Shown: positions 6,854 to 14,970 of the stretch, in pieces | Numbering within the stretch: position 1 is the stretch's first letter | How the letters are laid out: each line of letters begins with the position of its first letter | DNA from: Prevotellaceae bacterium UBA4336 | GTDB taxonomy: Bacteria; Bacteroidota; Bacteroidia; Bacteroidales; Bacteroidaceae | Reading direction: 5' to 3' | Assembly (NCBI GenBank): GCA_002394305.1 | Contig: DGTM01000016.1 | Location: forward strand, 1 to 49,609 | DNA: 49,609 nucleotides | The notes under the pieces: generated by a model | What the model was told of the DNA's origin: nothing | Databases searched by the model: none | Seen by the model: only the letters and a program-made list of their open reading frames with translations | Program-made: the position numbers and the translations under genes

Positions 6854-8083
6854 ATGAGTTACGAACTCTTCATAGCCCGCCGCTACCTCTTTGCCAAGAA
6901 GAGCCACCATGCCATCAACATCATCAGCAGCATCTCGGTGCTTGGAGTAGCTGTGGCAACAATGGCAATGGTGGTCACGCTGAGCGTCTTCAACGGCTTC
7001 CAGGACCTCGTGGCCGACCTCTTCACAGCCTTCGACCCCGAACTGCGCGTCTCGCTGAACGACGGACAAGCCGTCAGCCTAAAGGACACAGCCCTGCTGC
7101 GACTCAAGCAGAACGCGATGGTGAAGGTTTTCACACCAGCTCTCGAAGGACAGGCCCTCGTGGTGCAGGACGGACGGCAGCATGTGGTGACTATCAAGGG
7201 GGTGGCCGACAATATCACCCAGCAGGGACACATCGAAGACATCCTCTACGGCGACGGCTCCTTCTGCCTGCATGCCGATGTGCTGGAGTACGGTGTGCTG
7301 GGCATCCAGCTGGCACAGGAGCTGGGGCTCTCCGCTTCGTTCGAGAACCCGTTGCAAGTCTATGCGCCCAAACAAGGCGAACGCGTCAACATCGGCAATC
7401 CGCTCTCTTCCTTTAACCACGACGAGCTGCAAAGCCCGGGCGTCGTCTTCATGGTCAGACAGGCGAAATACGACAGGAACTACATCCTCACCAGCCTCGG
7501 ATTTGCCCAGCGACTCTTCGACCGGCAGGGCAGCATCTCGTCCATCGAGCTGAAGCTCAAGCCAGGCATCGATACAGACAAAGCCAAGCAGACGCTGCAG
7601 GCACAGCTGGGCGAGCGCTTCAAGGTGGAGGACCGCTACGAACAGCAGGACGATGTCTTCCGTGTGATGCGCATCGAGAAGCTCATCTCCTACCTCTTCC
7701 TCTCCTTCATCTTGCTGGTGGCTTGCTTCAACATCATCGGCTCGCTCTCGATGCTCATGATAGACAAGCGGCAGGACATACAGACCCTCCGCAGTCTCGG
7801 CGCCACCGATACCCAGATATGCACCATCTTCCGACTGGAAGGGCACATCATCAGCCTGGCAGGAGCTCTGCTCGGACTCGTCCTCGGAGGCGCACTCTGC
7901 TGGGTTCAGCAGGAATACGGACTGGTCAGCATGGGCGACAGCGAAGGCAGCTTCATCGTAGAGAACTATCCCGTCAGCGTCTATCTCACCGACATCCTGC
8001 TTGTCCTCGTCACCGTCCTCGCCGTCGGCTGGCTCGCAATATGGTACCCGGTGAAGTATCTTGCGGGCAAGATATTGGATTAG
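6854..8083 (+). CDS. LolC/E-type ABC transporter permease (FtsX-like)
   Basis: A 409-residue inner-membrane protein with one N-terminal transmembrane segment (ISSISVLGVAVATMAMVVTLSVFNGF, residues about 22-50), a large periplasmic domain, and three C-terminal segments from about residue 275. This is the MacB/FtsX permease topology. The opening ELFIARRYLFAKK and the FNGFQ segment are typical of the lipoprotein-releasing LolC/LolE family, which extracts lipoproteins from the inner membrane with LolD ATPase. No ATPase gene is adjacent. It follows rbfA. Its stop codon TAG is embedded in a heptamer array (GGATTAG then GGATTAA), so its last residues may have been shaped by the repeat. Confidence 0.82.
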   Translation: MSYELFIARRYLFAKKSHHAINIISSISVLGVAVATMAMVVTLSVFNGFQDLVADLFTAFDPELRVSLNDGQAVSLKDTALLRLKQNAMVKVFTPALEGQALVVQDGRQHVVTIKGVADNITQQGHIEDILYGDGSFCLHADVLEYGVLGIQLAQELGLSASFENPLQVYAPKQGERVNIGNPLSSFNHDELQSPGVVFMVRQAKYDRNYILTSLGFAQRLFDRQGSISSIELKLKPGIDTDKAKQTLQAQLGERFKVEDRYEQQDDVFRVMRIEKLISYLFLSFILLVACFNIIGSLSMLMIDKRQDIQTLRSLGATDTQICTIFRLEGHIISLAGALLGLVLGGALCWVQQEYGLVSMGDSEGSFIVENYPVSVYLTDILLVLVTVLAVGWLAIWYPVKYLAGKILD

Positions 8084-8256
8084 GGATTAAGGATTAAAGA
8101 TTAACTGAGGATTAAAGATTAAAGAATAAGGATTAAAGCTGTTTGCTTTGGTTCCGTAATATATTAAGAAATAAGCCCGATGCAATGCTGTCCTACTTCC
8201 CAAATCAACAAAACCTTAATCCTTAATCTTTAATCCTTAATCCATAATCCATAATA
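8084..8256. repeat. Inverted pair of GGATTAA heptamer arrays
   Basis: Heptamers GGATTAA/AGATTAA run from about 8079 to 8138 and are mirrored by TTAATCC/TTAATCT arrays at 8215-8256. The central portion is about 75 bp and holds GTTTGCTTTGGTT. The left array includes the stop codon of the permease gene; the right array ends at the radical SAM start. A related element lies at 18736-18819. Confidence 0.85.
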
Positions 8257-8258
8257 AT

Positions 8259-9521
8259 ATGCCCATGCAAACTGCCTACCCCTTCGCCCGTCCGCTTTAT
8301 GTAATGGCCAAGCCAGCTGGTCCGAAGTGCAACCTGCGCTGCGAGTATTGCTATTATTTGGAGAAGCAACATTTAGCCCCTCCCCAGCCTTCCCTTAAAG
8401 GGACGGAGTCCTTTTCTCCCCCTAAAGGGGGTAGGGGGGTCTTGGAGTTAGAGAGGGTCTGGGAGCAATACATCCGCGACTACATACAGCTGCAGCAGAC
8501 ACCCGACGTGCTCTTCACCTGGCACGGAGGCGAACCGATGCTCCGGCCGCTCAGCTTCTACAAGCAAGTGGTGCGGCTGCAACAATACTACGGCCGGGGC
8601 AAACGCATCAGCAACAGCATACAGACCAACGGCCTTCTGCTCACACCCGAATGGTGCCAGTTCCTCCACGACGAAGGCTGGCTGGTGGGCATCAGCATCG
8701 ACGGCACACAGCAGCAGCACGATGCCTACCGACGCGATGCCCAGGGCAGAGGCACTTGGCAGAGAGTGATGGACGGCATACGTCTGCTGAATGAGTACGG
8801 AGTCGAGTGGAACGCGATGGCAACGGCCAATCACGTCAACGCTCAGGACCCGCTTGCCTTCTATCACTTCTTTCGCGACGAGCTGCACTGCAAGTTCCTG
8901 CAGATAAGTCCTGTGGTGGAACGCATCAAGCAGCACAGCGACGGCCGACACCTTGCACAGCTCTTCGACGAAGACTGCCCCATCGCACCCTTCAGCATCC
9001 GTCCCGGAGAGTGGGGCCACTTCATGTGCACCATCTTCGACGAGTGGGTGCGCCACGATGTGGGCGAGGTCTTCGTGCAGCTCTTCGATGCCACCCTGGC
9101 AGGCTGGATGGGCGTGGAGCCCGGTGTCTGCGTCTATGCCGAGGAGTGCGGTCATGCTGCCGTCATGGAACACAATGGCGACGTCTACAGCTGCGACCAC
9201 TTCGTCTTCCCGCAATATAAATTAGGCAACATACGTACGCACGGACTGCCGCAGATGCTTTATGGCACGAAGCAGAACCGCTTCTCCCGCCTGAAGAAGG
9301 AGGCCCTCCCCCGCCAGTGCCGCCAATGCGAGTGGCTCAAGGCCTGTCATGGCGAATGTCCCCGCCTGCGTTTCCTCCGCACGGCTGACGGCGAACCGGG
9401 CCTCAACTACCTCTGTGCCGGCTACCGCATCTTCTTCCAGCACGTGGCCCCCTACATGGACTACATGCGGCAGGAACTCCTCGCGGGAAGGCCTGCAAGC
9501 GGCGTAATGCACCTCTTCTGA
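8259..9521 (+). CDS. Radical SAM/SPASM enzyme, anaerobic sulfatase-maturase type
   Basis: A 420-residue cytoplasmic enzyme. The radical SAM motif CNLRCEYCYY (CxxxCxxC, near residue 24) binds the 4Fe-4S cluster that cleaves S-adenosylmethionine. TWHGGEP, SIQTNG and ISIDG segments are typical of the anSME subfamily. C-terminal SPASM cysteines are present (CVYAEECGHAAVM, YSCDHFVFP, CRQCEWLKACHGECPR). These enzymes oxidise a Ser or Cys of sulfatases to formylglycine; no sulfatase gene is in the window. Residues about 40-61, between the first motif and LERVWEQYI, are encoded by paired-hairpin element E4 (8376-8441), giving a Pro/Gly/Lys-rich insert. A second ATG at 8265 is equally possible. Confidence 0.87.
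   Translation: MPMQTAYPFARPLYVMAKPAGPKCNLRCEYCYYLEKQHLAPPQPSLKGTESFSPPKGGRGVLELERVWEQYIRDYIQLQQTPDVLFTWHGGEPMLRPLSFYKQVVRLQQYYGRGKRISNSIQTNGLLLTPEWCQFLHDEGWLVGISIDGTQQQHDAYRRDAQGRGTWQRVMDGIRLLNEYGVEWNAMATANHVNAQDPLAFYHFFRDELHCKFLQISPVVERIKQHSDGRHLAQLFDEDCPIAPFSIRPGEWGHFMCTIFDEWVRHDVGEVFVQLFDATLAGWMGVEPGVCVYAEECGHAAVMEHNGDVYSCDHFVFPQYKLGNIRTHGLPQMLYGTKQNRFSRLKKEALPRQCRQCEWLKACHGECPRLRFLRTADGEPGLNYLCAGYRIFFQHVAPYMDYMRQELLAGRPASGVMHLF
8376..8441. repeat. Paired-hairpin element E4, inside the radical SAM gene
   Basis: A 66-bp element with ends GCCCCTCCCC and GGGGGGTC and cores TTCCCTTAAAGGGA and CTCCCCCTAAAGGGGG. Its length is a multiple of three and it keeps the frame open, adding 22 residues that read PSLKG and SPPKGG. 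Confidence 0.85.
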
Positions 9522-9563
9522 CATTTCTTTGACGCTAAACTTGTATTTCTTAACAAAAAAGTG

Positions 9564-9571
9564 TAACTTTA
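9564..9571 (+). promoter_or_regulatory. Possible -7 box for the AraC-GH5 pair
   Basis: TAACTTTA differs at one position from TAnnTTTG and lies 34 bp upstream of the AraC start codon. No clear -33 box was found. Confidence 0.4.
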
Positions 9572-9605
9572 CGGCGCGAAAAGAAGAAATACACGTTTCA
9601 ATGCC

Positions 9606-10484
9606 ATGACCGACAAAGTAATTACTGAGGTTACACCACTCAGCGAGAAAGACTGTTTCCTGATGGTGGACCGCGACAAGGAAGCCTTCACCTATCCCCT
9701 GCACAAGCACGAGGAGATGGAGCTGAACTTTGTGGAACACTGCGACGGAGCACGCCGCATCGTAGGCGACAGCATCGAGGTGCTCGGCAAGTATGACCTG
9801 GTGCTTGTAGGCAGCGGACTGGAGCACACATGGGACCAGTACGACTGCCAGAGCCATTCCATCCACGAGATTACGATACAGTTCCCGCCCGACCTGCTCG
9901 GCGACCAGTTCCTGCAGAAGAACCAGCTCAGCAGCCTGCGCGTCCTCTTCGAGAACGCCAAGCGCGGCATCGCCTTCGAGCTGCCGGCCATCATGGAGCT
10001 GTATGGCAAGATAACGGGCATCACAGCGGCACAGCCAGGCTTCTACCGCATGCTCTCCCTCCTGGAGATTCTCTACGAGCTCTCCCTCCAGGACAACTAC
10101 CATCTGCTGGCCAGCAAGACGTTTGCCAACGTGAAGAACACCCCCGAGAGCCGCCGCGTCCGCAACGTGGAAGAATACATCGACCAGCACTTCCAGCAGG
10201 AGATACGCCTCAAGACGCTTTCCGACATAGCGGGCATGACGCCGGCTGCCTTCAGCCGCTTCTTCCGCACCCGCACAGGCAAGACGGTCTCCGACTACAT
10301 CATCGACATCCGCCTGGGCTATGCGGCACGCCTGCTGGTGGACACCACCACAAACGTGGCAGAGATATGCTACAGCTGCGGCTTCAACAACATCAGCAAC
10401 TTCAACCGCATCTTCAAGAAGAAGAAGGGTTGTTCGCCCACGGCTTTCCGAGACAACTACCACAAGAGCAAAATCATTATTTAG
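9606..10484 (+). CDS. AraC-family transcriptional regulator, cupin sensor
   Basis: A 292-residue cytoplasmic regulator. The N-terminal cupin-like sensor includes FTYPLHKHEEMELNFV and a GSGLEHTW segment; the C-terminal 100 residues carry two helix-turn-helix motifs (IRLKTLSDIAGMTPAAFSRFF and TNVAEICYSCGFNNISNFNRIFKKKKG), standard for AraC/XylS. The downstream GH5 gene begins 15 bp after its stop on the same strand, so the two are probably cotranscribed and the regulator likely senses a mannan-derived sugar (inference). Confidence 0.88.
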   Translation: MTDKVITEVTPLSEKDCFLMVDRDKEAFTYPLHKHEEMELNFVEHCDGARRIVGDSIEVLGKYDLVLVGSGLEHTWDQYDCQSHSIHEITIQFPPDLLGDQFLQKNQLSSLRVLFENAKRGIAFELPAIMELYGKITGITAAQPGFYRMLSLLEILYELSLQDNYHLLASKTFANVKNTPESRRVRNVEEYIDQHFQQEIRLKTLSDIAGMTPAAFSRFFRTRTGKTVSDYIIDIRLGYAARLLVDTTTNVAEICYSCGFNNISNFNRIFKKKKGCSPTAFRDNYHKSKIII

Positions 10485-10499
10485 TTCATAGTTGACATT

Positions 10500-11822
10500 A
10501 TGAAGCATCTCGTTTATTTCCTCGCCATGATTGCCTTGGCAGGTATGTATGCCTGCCAGCAGAGCAACAAGGCAGTAGAGAGTTCTGATTTCGTGCAGGT
10601 CCGCGACGGCAAGTTCTACCGCGGCGAGACCGAGTACAAGTTCATCGGCGCGAACTTCTGGTATGGCGCAGTACTGGCAAGCGAAGGTCAGGGCGGCGAC
10701 CGCGAACGCCTGCAGAAGGAGCTCGACCTGATGCAGGAGGTGGGCATCACGAATGTGCGCGTCCTGGCTTCCGGCGAAGGTCCGGACACGGTGGCATCGC
10801 ATGTACTGCCTGTCCTGCAACCGGAGCCCGGGGTCTACAACGACACCATCCTTGAAGGCTTGGACTATCTGATAGCCGAGCTTGAGAAGCGCCAGATGAC
10901 GGCAGTCCTCTTCCTGAACAACGCCTGGGAATGGAGCGGCGGATACGGTGCCTACCTGGAATGGGCGGGCTGCGGCCCTGTGCCCGACTGGTCGGACTGG
11001 ACCATCGCGCAAAACTATCATTGCCAGTTCGTCAAGAACGACAAGGCCAAGGAGATGGCAGCCAACCATGTGCGCCACATCGTATCGCGCGTCAACACCG
11101 TCACCGGCAAGCCTTACGCCGAATCGCCAGCCATCATGGCATGGGAACTTGCCAACGAGCCGCGTGCCTTTGCCCGCGACTCTGTGACGAAAGCCTGCTT
11201 TGCCCAGTGGGTTGAGGAGCAGGCGAAGCTCATCAAGAGCCTCGACCAGAACCATCTCGTCACCACCGGCAGCGAGGGCCTCGAGGGTTGCGAAGAGGAC
11301 CCCGACCTGTTCCGCCAGGTTCATGCCTTCCCCGAGATTGACTACGTCTGCATCCACATCTGGCCCTACAACTGGCACTGGCTCGGCCCGGCAAGCGGTC
11401 CCCTCGAAGTAGGCCTGGCAAAGAACGGCGAAAGCTCCGTGGTGGACAGTGTCCCCTATGCTGCCCGCCAGACACACATCTACATGGACCGTTGCTGGAA
11501 CTATGTGAAGGACCTGAACAAGCCCATCGTTCTGGAGGAGTTCGGCTATCCCCGCGACGGCTATCGCATCGAGCTCAGCTCTTCCACACAGGGTCGCGAC
11601 ATGTACTACGAGTACGTCTTCGGCCTGATGGAGGAAGGCAAGCTCCAGGCATGCTGCTTCTGGGCTTGGGGCGGCTATGCACAGCCACAGCACGTCCGCT
11701 GGCAGCGCTGGGACGACTATGTGGGCGACCCGGCACAGGAGGAGCAAGGCCTCAATGCCGTCTTCGCCAGCGACACGACGACCCTCGAAGTCATTCGTCA
11801 AGCTGCAGAAACGCTCAAATAA
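10500..11822 (+). CDS. GH5-family mannan endo-1,4-beta-mannosidase-like lipoprotein
   Basis: A 440-residue exported protein. The start MKHLVYFLAMIALAGMYACQ has a loose lipobox with Cys at about residue 19, so it is probably membrane-anchored. The catalytic (beta/alpha)8 barrel shows the GH5 acid/base in WELANEPR (near residue 220) and the nucleophile in VLEEFGYPRDG (near 348), plus FIGANFWYG at the start and CCFWAWGG near the end, typical of the mannanase subfamily. It would hydrolyse beta-mannan or glucomannan. It is paired with the AraC gene upstream; no SusC/SusD-like genes are nearby. Element E5 starts 2 bp past its stop. Confidence 0.83.
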   Translation: MKHLVYFLAMIALAGMYACQQSNKAVESSDFVQVRDGKFYRGETEYKFIGANFWYGAVLASEGQGGDRERLQKELDLMQEVGITNVRVLASGEGPDTVASHVLPVLQPEPGVYNDTILEGLDYLIAELEKRQMTAVLFLNNAWEWSGGYGAYLEWAGCGPVPDWSDWTIAQNYHCQFVKNDKAKEMAANHVRHIVSRVNTVTGKPYAESPAIMAWELANEPRAFARDSVTKACFAQWVEEQAKLIKSLDQNHLVTTGSEGLEGCEEDPDLFRQVHAFPEIDYVCIHIWPYNWHWLGPASGPLEVGLAKNGESSVVDSVPYAARQTHIYMDRCWNYVKDLNKPIVLEEFGYPRDGYRIELSSSTQGRDMYYEYVFGLMEEGKLQACCFWAWGGYAQPQHVRWQRWDDYVGDPAQEEQGLNAVFASDTTTLEVIRQAAETLK

Positions 11823-11824
11823 GA

Positions 11825-11926
11825 GACCCCCTCTAACTCCCCCTTTAGGGGGAGAAACAGTTGCTTGACAAAGTCAACATCAGGCAAAGAAAGCCTCCCC
11901 TTAGAGGGGGAGGTTTGGAGAGGGTC
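11825..11926. repeat. Paired-hairpin element E5, after the GH5 stop
   Basis: A 102-bp element with ends GACCCCCTCTAACTCC and GGAGAGGGTC and cores CTCCCCCTTTAGGGGGAG and CCTCCCCTTAGAGGGGGAGG. A small inner hairpin (TTGAC AAA GTCAA) sits in the centre. It is the longest clear intergenic example and could terminate transcription in both directions. Confidence 0.85.
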
Positions 11927-11939
11927 TGAGGGAAGAATT

Positions 11940-12003
11940 ATCAAATAGTAAATCGTAATTCGTAAATAAATAGTAAATCGTAAATCGTCAAATAGTAAAT
12001 TCA
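11940..12003. repeat. TAAATCG-type 7-bp array
   Basis: Loose heptamers such as TAAATCG, TAATTCG and AAATAG repeat up to the start codon of the M24 peptidase gene. The same words recur inside the M28 peptidase gene at 22625-22665. Confidence 0.75.
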
Positions 12004-12008
12004 AAAAG

Positions 12009-13373
12009 ATGTTATTCGATAAACAGACATACACCGAGCGACGCCGACTGCTCAAGGAGCGCATAGGCTCGGGCATCATCCTGCTCATGGGCAACAACGA
12101 CTCGCCCGCCAACTACCCCAACAACGTCTACCGTTTCCGCCAGGACAGCTCGTTCCTGTATTTCTTCGGGCTGCACCGCGAAGGACTTGCCGGCATCATC
12201 GACGTTGACAACAACCGCGAGTACCTGGTGGGCGATGACATCGACATCGACGACATCGTCTGGTTCGGCTCCGTGGACAGCGTGGCAGACATGGCTGCAC
12301 AGACAGGAATCCAACAGACCATGCCCATGAGTGCGCTTCCCGATTTCCTCGGGAAGGCCAAAGCCAGCGGCCAGCGCATCCACTTCCTGCCGCCCTACCG
12401 CCACGACCACATGATCCAGCTCATGGACATGCTGGGCATCCATCCTTCCCGCCAGCGGGAGGCAGCCAGCGTGGAGCTCATCAAGGCCGTCATCGACCAG
12501 CGTGCCGTGAAGAGCCAGGGAGAGATAGCCGAGATAGAGCGTGCCTGCGCCATCGGCTACGAGATGCACACCACCGCCATACAGATGTGCCGTGAGGGCG
12601 TCACGGAGCAGGAGATAGCAGGTCGCATCAGCGGCATCGCCAGCAGCCACGGCTGCATGGTCAGCTTCCCCAGCATCGTCACGATGCACGGCGAAATCAT
12701 GCACGGCTACCCCAGCCCGCGACCCCTGGAGGCAGGGCGCCTGCTGCTGTGCGATGCCGGAGCTGAGACCAACGAAAACTATTGCAGCGACAATACCCGC
12801 ACCACGCCCATCAGCGGCCAGTTCACCCAGCGCCAGCAGGAGATATACAGTATCGTGAAGGACTGTCACGACTACGCCCTGACGCTTGCCGCACCGGGCG
12901 TGAAGTGGTGGGACGTACACTTCGGCGTCTGCCGCATGATGACCGACCGCCTCAAGGAGCTTGGCCTGATGAAGGGCGACACGGAGGAAGCTGTCCGCGC
13001 CGGAGCTCATGCCATGTTCATGCCTCACGGCCTCGGCCACATGATGGGCATGGATGTTCACGACATGGAAGGCCTCGGACAGACCTACGTCGGCTTCGAC
13101 GATGAGGTGCGCCCCAACCTGGAACAGTTCGGCACCAACTGCCTGCGCATGGGTCGCCGCCTGCAGGAAGGCTTTGTCGTAACGGACGAGCCGGGCATCT
13201 ACTTCATTCCTGCCCTCATCGACGAGTGGCGCTCGACAGGCCATTGTGCCGAGTTCCTCAACTTCGACAAGCTCGAGACCTACAAGGACTTCGGCGGCAT
13301 CCGCATCGAGGACGACATCCTCATCACGAAGGACGGCTGCCGCTACCTGGGGAAAGAAAGGATCCCGTATTGA
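12009..13373 (+). CDS. pepP: Xaa-Pro aminopeptidase (M24B)
   Basis: A 454-residue cytoplasmic metallopeptidase with the two-domain aminopeptidase P layout: an N-terminal domain (to about residue 170) and the pita-bread catalytic domain. Metal ligands are visible in order: Asp in LLLCDAGAE, Asp in YCSDNTRT, His in PHGLGHMMG, Glu in VVTDEPGIYF and Glu in GIRIEDDILIT. It removes N-terminal residues before proline, complementing the C1 peptidase that follows. No signal peptide is seen. The stop codon TGA shares its GA with the GACCC end of element E6. Confidence 0.92.
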   Translation: MLFDKQTYTERRRLLKERIGSGIILLMGNNDSPANYPNNVYRFRQDSSFLYFFGLHREGLAGIIDVDNNREYLVGDDIDIDDIVWFGSVDSVADMAAQTGIQQTMPMSALPDFLGKAKASGQRIHFLPPYRHDHMIQLMDMLGIHPSRQREAASVELIKAVIDQRAVKSQGEIAEIERACAIGYEMHTTAIQMCREGVTEQEIAGRISGIASSHGCMVSFPSIVTMHGEIMHGYPSPRPLEAGRLLLCDAGAETNENYCSDNTRTTPISGQFTQRQQEIYSIVKDCHDYALTLAAPGVKWWDVHFGVCRMMTDRLKELGLMKGDTEEAVRAGAHAMFMPHGLGHMMGMDVHDMEGLGQTYVGFDDEVRPNLEQFGTNCLRMGRRLQEGFVVTDEPGIYFIPALIDEWRSTGHCAEFLNFDKLETYKDFGGIRIEDDILITKDGCRYLGKERIPY

Positions 13374-13508
13374 CCCCCTAACCCCCTTTAGGGGGAAAAC
13401 AAAGCGACAAGACATATTATTATATATAAATAGTAAATAAAACAAATACACTAACTATGATTATTTCCAATCAAAAGCACTCCCCCAAAGGGGGATCGGG
13501 GAGGGGGC
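13372..13508. repeat. Paired-hairpin element E6 with spread halves
   Basis: The left half (13372-13398, GACCCCCTAACCCCCTTTAGGGGG) overlaps the stop codon of pepP. The right half (13480-13508, ctcccccaaagggggatcgg then GGAGGGGGC) lies within the first codons of the next peptidase gene. Between them is about 80 bp of AT-rich sequence. Treating the two as one element is inference from the matching orientation. Confidence 0.65.
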
Positions 13509-14719
13509 TGTTAATGCTCTCTCTGTGCACTCTGCTCGCAGCACCCGCCTTTGCACAGGACGAGGAGAAGAAGGCCACGGAGGACACCCTCACCTTCACC
13601 ACTATCATCGAGCAACCTGTCACCAGTATCAAGAACCAGAACAGCAGCGGAACCTGCTGGGCTTATTCTTCGCTGGCCTTCCTGGAGAGTGAGGCCATCA
13701 AGAAGAATCCTGCCCTGAAGGACGATCTCGACCTCTGCGAGTCGTTCCTCATCAGCAAGACTTACGTCGACCGCGCCGACAAGCATGTCCGCACCCACGG
13801 CGACGCCAGCTTCAGTCAGGGCGGTTCGTTCGAGGACGCTCTCTACTGCATGGAGCACTACGGCCTCATCCCCGAGGGACTGATGCCCTACCCCATCACC
13901 GGCTACGGCGACTCTCTCTTCAACTTCGGCCAGTTCTTCCCCCCGATGGAGGCTTACCTGAAGACCATCGCCACGTCCAACGCCAAGAAGATCTACCCGA
14001 AGGCATGGAAGGAAGCACACCAGGCTATGCTGGACAGCTACTTCGGCAAGTGCCCCACCGAATTTGAGTACAAGGGCAAGCAGTACACGCCGCAGTCGTT
14101 CGTCAAGGACTACCTCAAGCTCGATGCCAGCGACTACGTGAGCCTGACCAGCTACACTCACCATCCCTTCTACAGCAGCTTCATCCTGGAGATACAGGAC
14201 AACTGGCGCTGGGCCAGCAGCTACAACCTGCCGCTCGACGAGCTGATGCGCGTCATGTACGAGGCTGTGAAGAACGGCTGGACCTTCGCTTGGGGCGCCG
14301 ACGTCAGCGAGGACGGCTTCAGCCGCCGAAACGGTGTGAACAAGAGCGTGGCTATGGTGCCCGACACGAAGTTCAAGGGTAAGGAAGTGGGCAGCGACCA
14401 GGCCCGCTGGACCGGCGAGAAGAGCACCCGCGAGGAAGTCATCGTCAGCGCCAACGCCGAGAAGACCATCACGCAGGAGATGCGCCAGGCTGCCTACGAC
14501 AACTGGGAGACGACCGACGACCACGGCATGCTCATCTACGGACTGGCTAAGGACCAGTTCGGCAAGGAGTACTTCATGATGAAGAACTCTTGGGGCGAGA
14601 CCGGCCCCTTCAAGGGCTTCTGGTACGTCAGCCAGCCCTATGCTGCCTACAAGACCATGAACATCGTCATCAACAAGAACGCCGTTCCCAAGGACATCCG
14701 CAAGAAGCTCGGCTTCTGA
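13457..14719 (+). CDS. C1-family aminopeptidase (PepC type), exported, second paralogue
   Basis: A 420-residue papain-fold peptidase with Cys in SSGTCWAYSSLAFLE (near residue 64), His in DDHGMLIYGLA and Asn in MMKNSWGE. The start at 13457 gives an odd n-region (residues 1-17, with SPKGGSGRG encoded by element E6) followed by a normal hydrophobic core LLMLSLCTLLAAPAFA. An internal ATG at 13514 would start at MLSLCTLL and give a signal peptide without basic residues, so 13457 is preferred. It probably acts in the periplasm on peptides. It follows pepP by 83 bp and may be cotranscribed with it. Confidence 0.87.
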   Translation: MIISNQKHSPKGGSGRGLLMLSLCTLLAAPAFAQDEEKKATEDTLTFTTIIEQPVTSIKNQNSSGTCWAYSSLAFLESEAIKKNPALKDDLDLCESFLISKTYVDRADKHVRTHGDASFSQGGSFEDALYCMEHYGLIPEGLMPYPITGYGDSLFNFGQFFPPMEAYLKTIATSNAKKIYPKAWKEAHQAMLDSYFGKCPTEFEYKGKQYTPQSFVKDYLKLDASDYVSLTSYTHHPFYSSFILEIQDNWRWASSYNLPLDELMRVMYEAVKNGWTFAWGADVSEDGFSRRNGVNKSVAMVPDTKFKGKEVGSDQARWTGEKSTREEVIVSANAEKTITQEMRQAAYDNWETTDDHGMLIYGLAKDQFGKEYFMMKNSWGETGPFKGFWYVSQPYAAYKTMNIVINKNAVPKDIRKKLGF

Positions 14720-14773
14720 CGCCTGCCCCCGAGACACACATTATATATATATATAAGAAGGTCACAATAAGCC

Positions 14774-14859
14774 ACAACGGATTACACGGATTTGACGGAT
14801 TATCTTTTTGCTGACTGTCAGTGTCAGTTTCAATCCGTCAGAGCCGTGTAATCCGTTGT
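14774..14859. terminator. Large inverted repeat between convergent genes, probable bidirectional terminator
   Basis: Arms of about 28 bp, ACAACGGATTACACGGAT... and ...GAGCCGTGTAATCCGTTGT, pair with few mismatches around a loop of about 30 bp. The left arm contains three ACGGATT words nine bases apart. A T-rich run (TTTGTTTTTG) follows on the plus strand. It lies between the stops of the C1 peptidase gene and the antiporter gene. Confidence 0.65.
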
Positions 14860-14903
14860 TTGTTTTTGCCCCTATGGGCAGGGATGAAGGGCTCAGCCTT
14901 GTG

Positions 14904-14948
14904 GCTCACGACACATTCTTTTGTGCGCCTTGGTGCGTAATCGTGAGC
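14904..14948. terminator. Second hairpin (GCTCACGA...TCGTGAGC)
   Basis: A perfect 8-bp inverted repeat (14904-14911 with 14941-14948) encloses a smaller CACA...TTGTG hairpin. It lies 22 bp beyond the antiporter stop on the minus strand and could be its terminator. It could equally be another repeat element. Confidence 0.4.
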
Positions 14949-14970
14949 AGAGAATGTCATGTGTCTGTGT

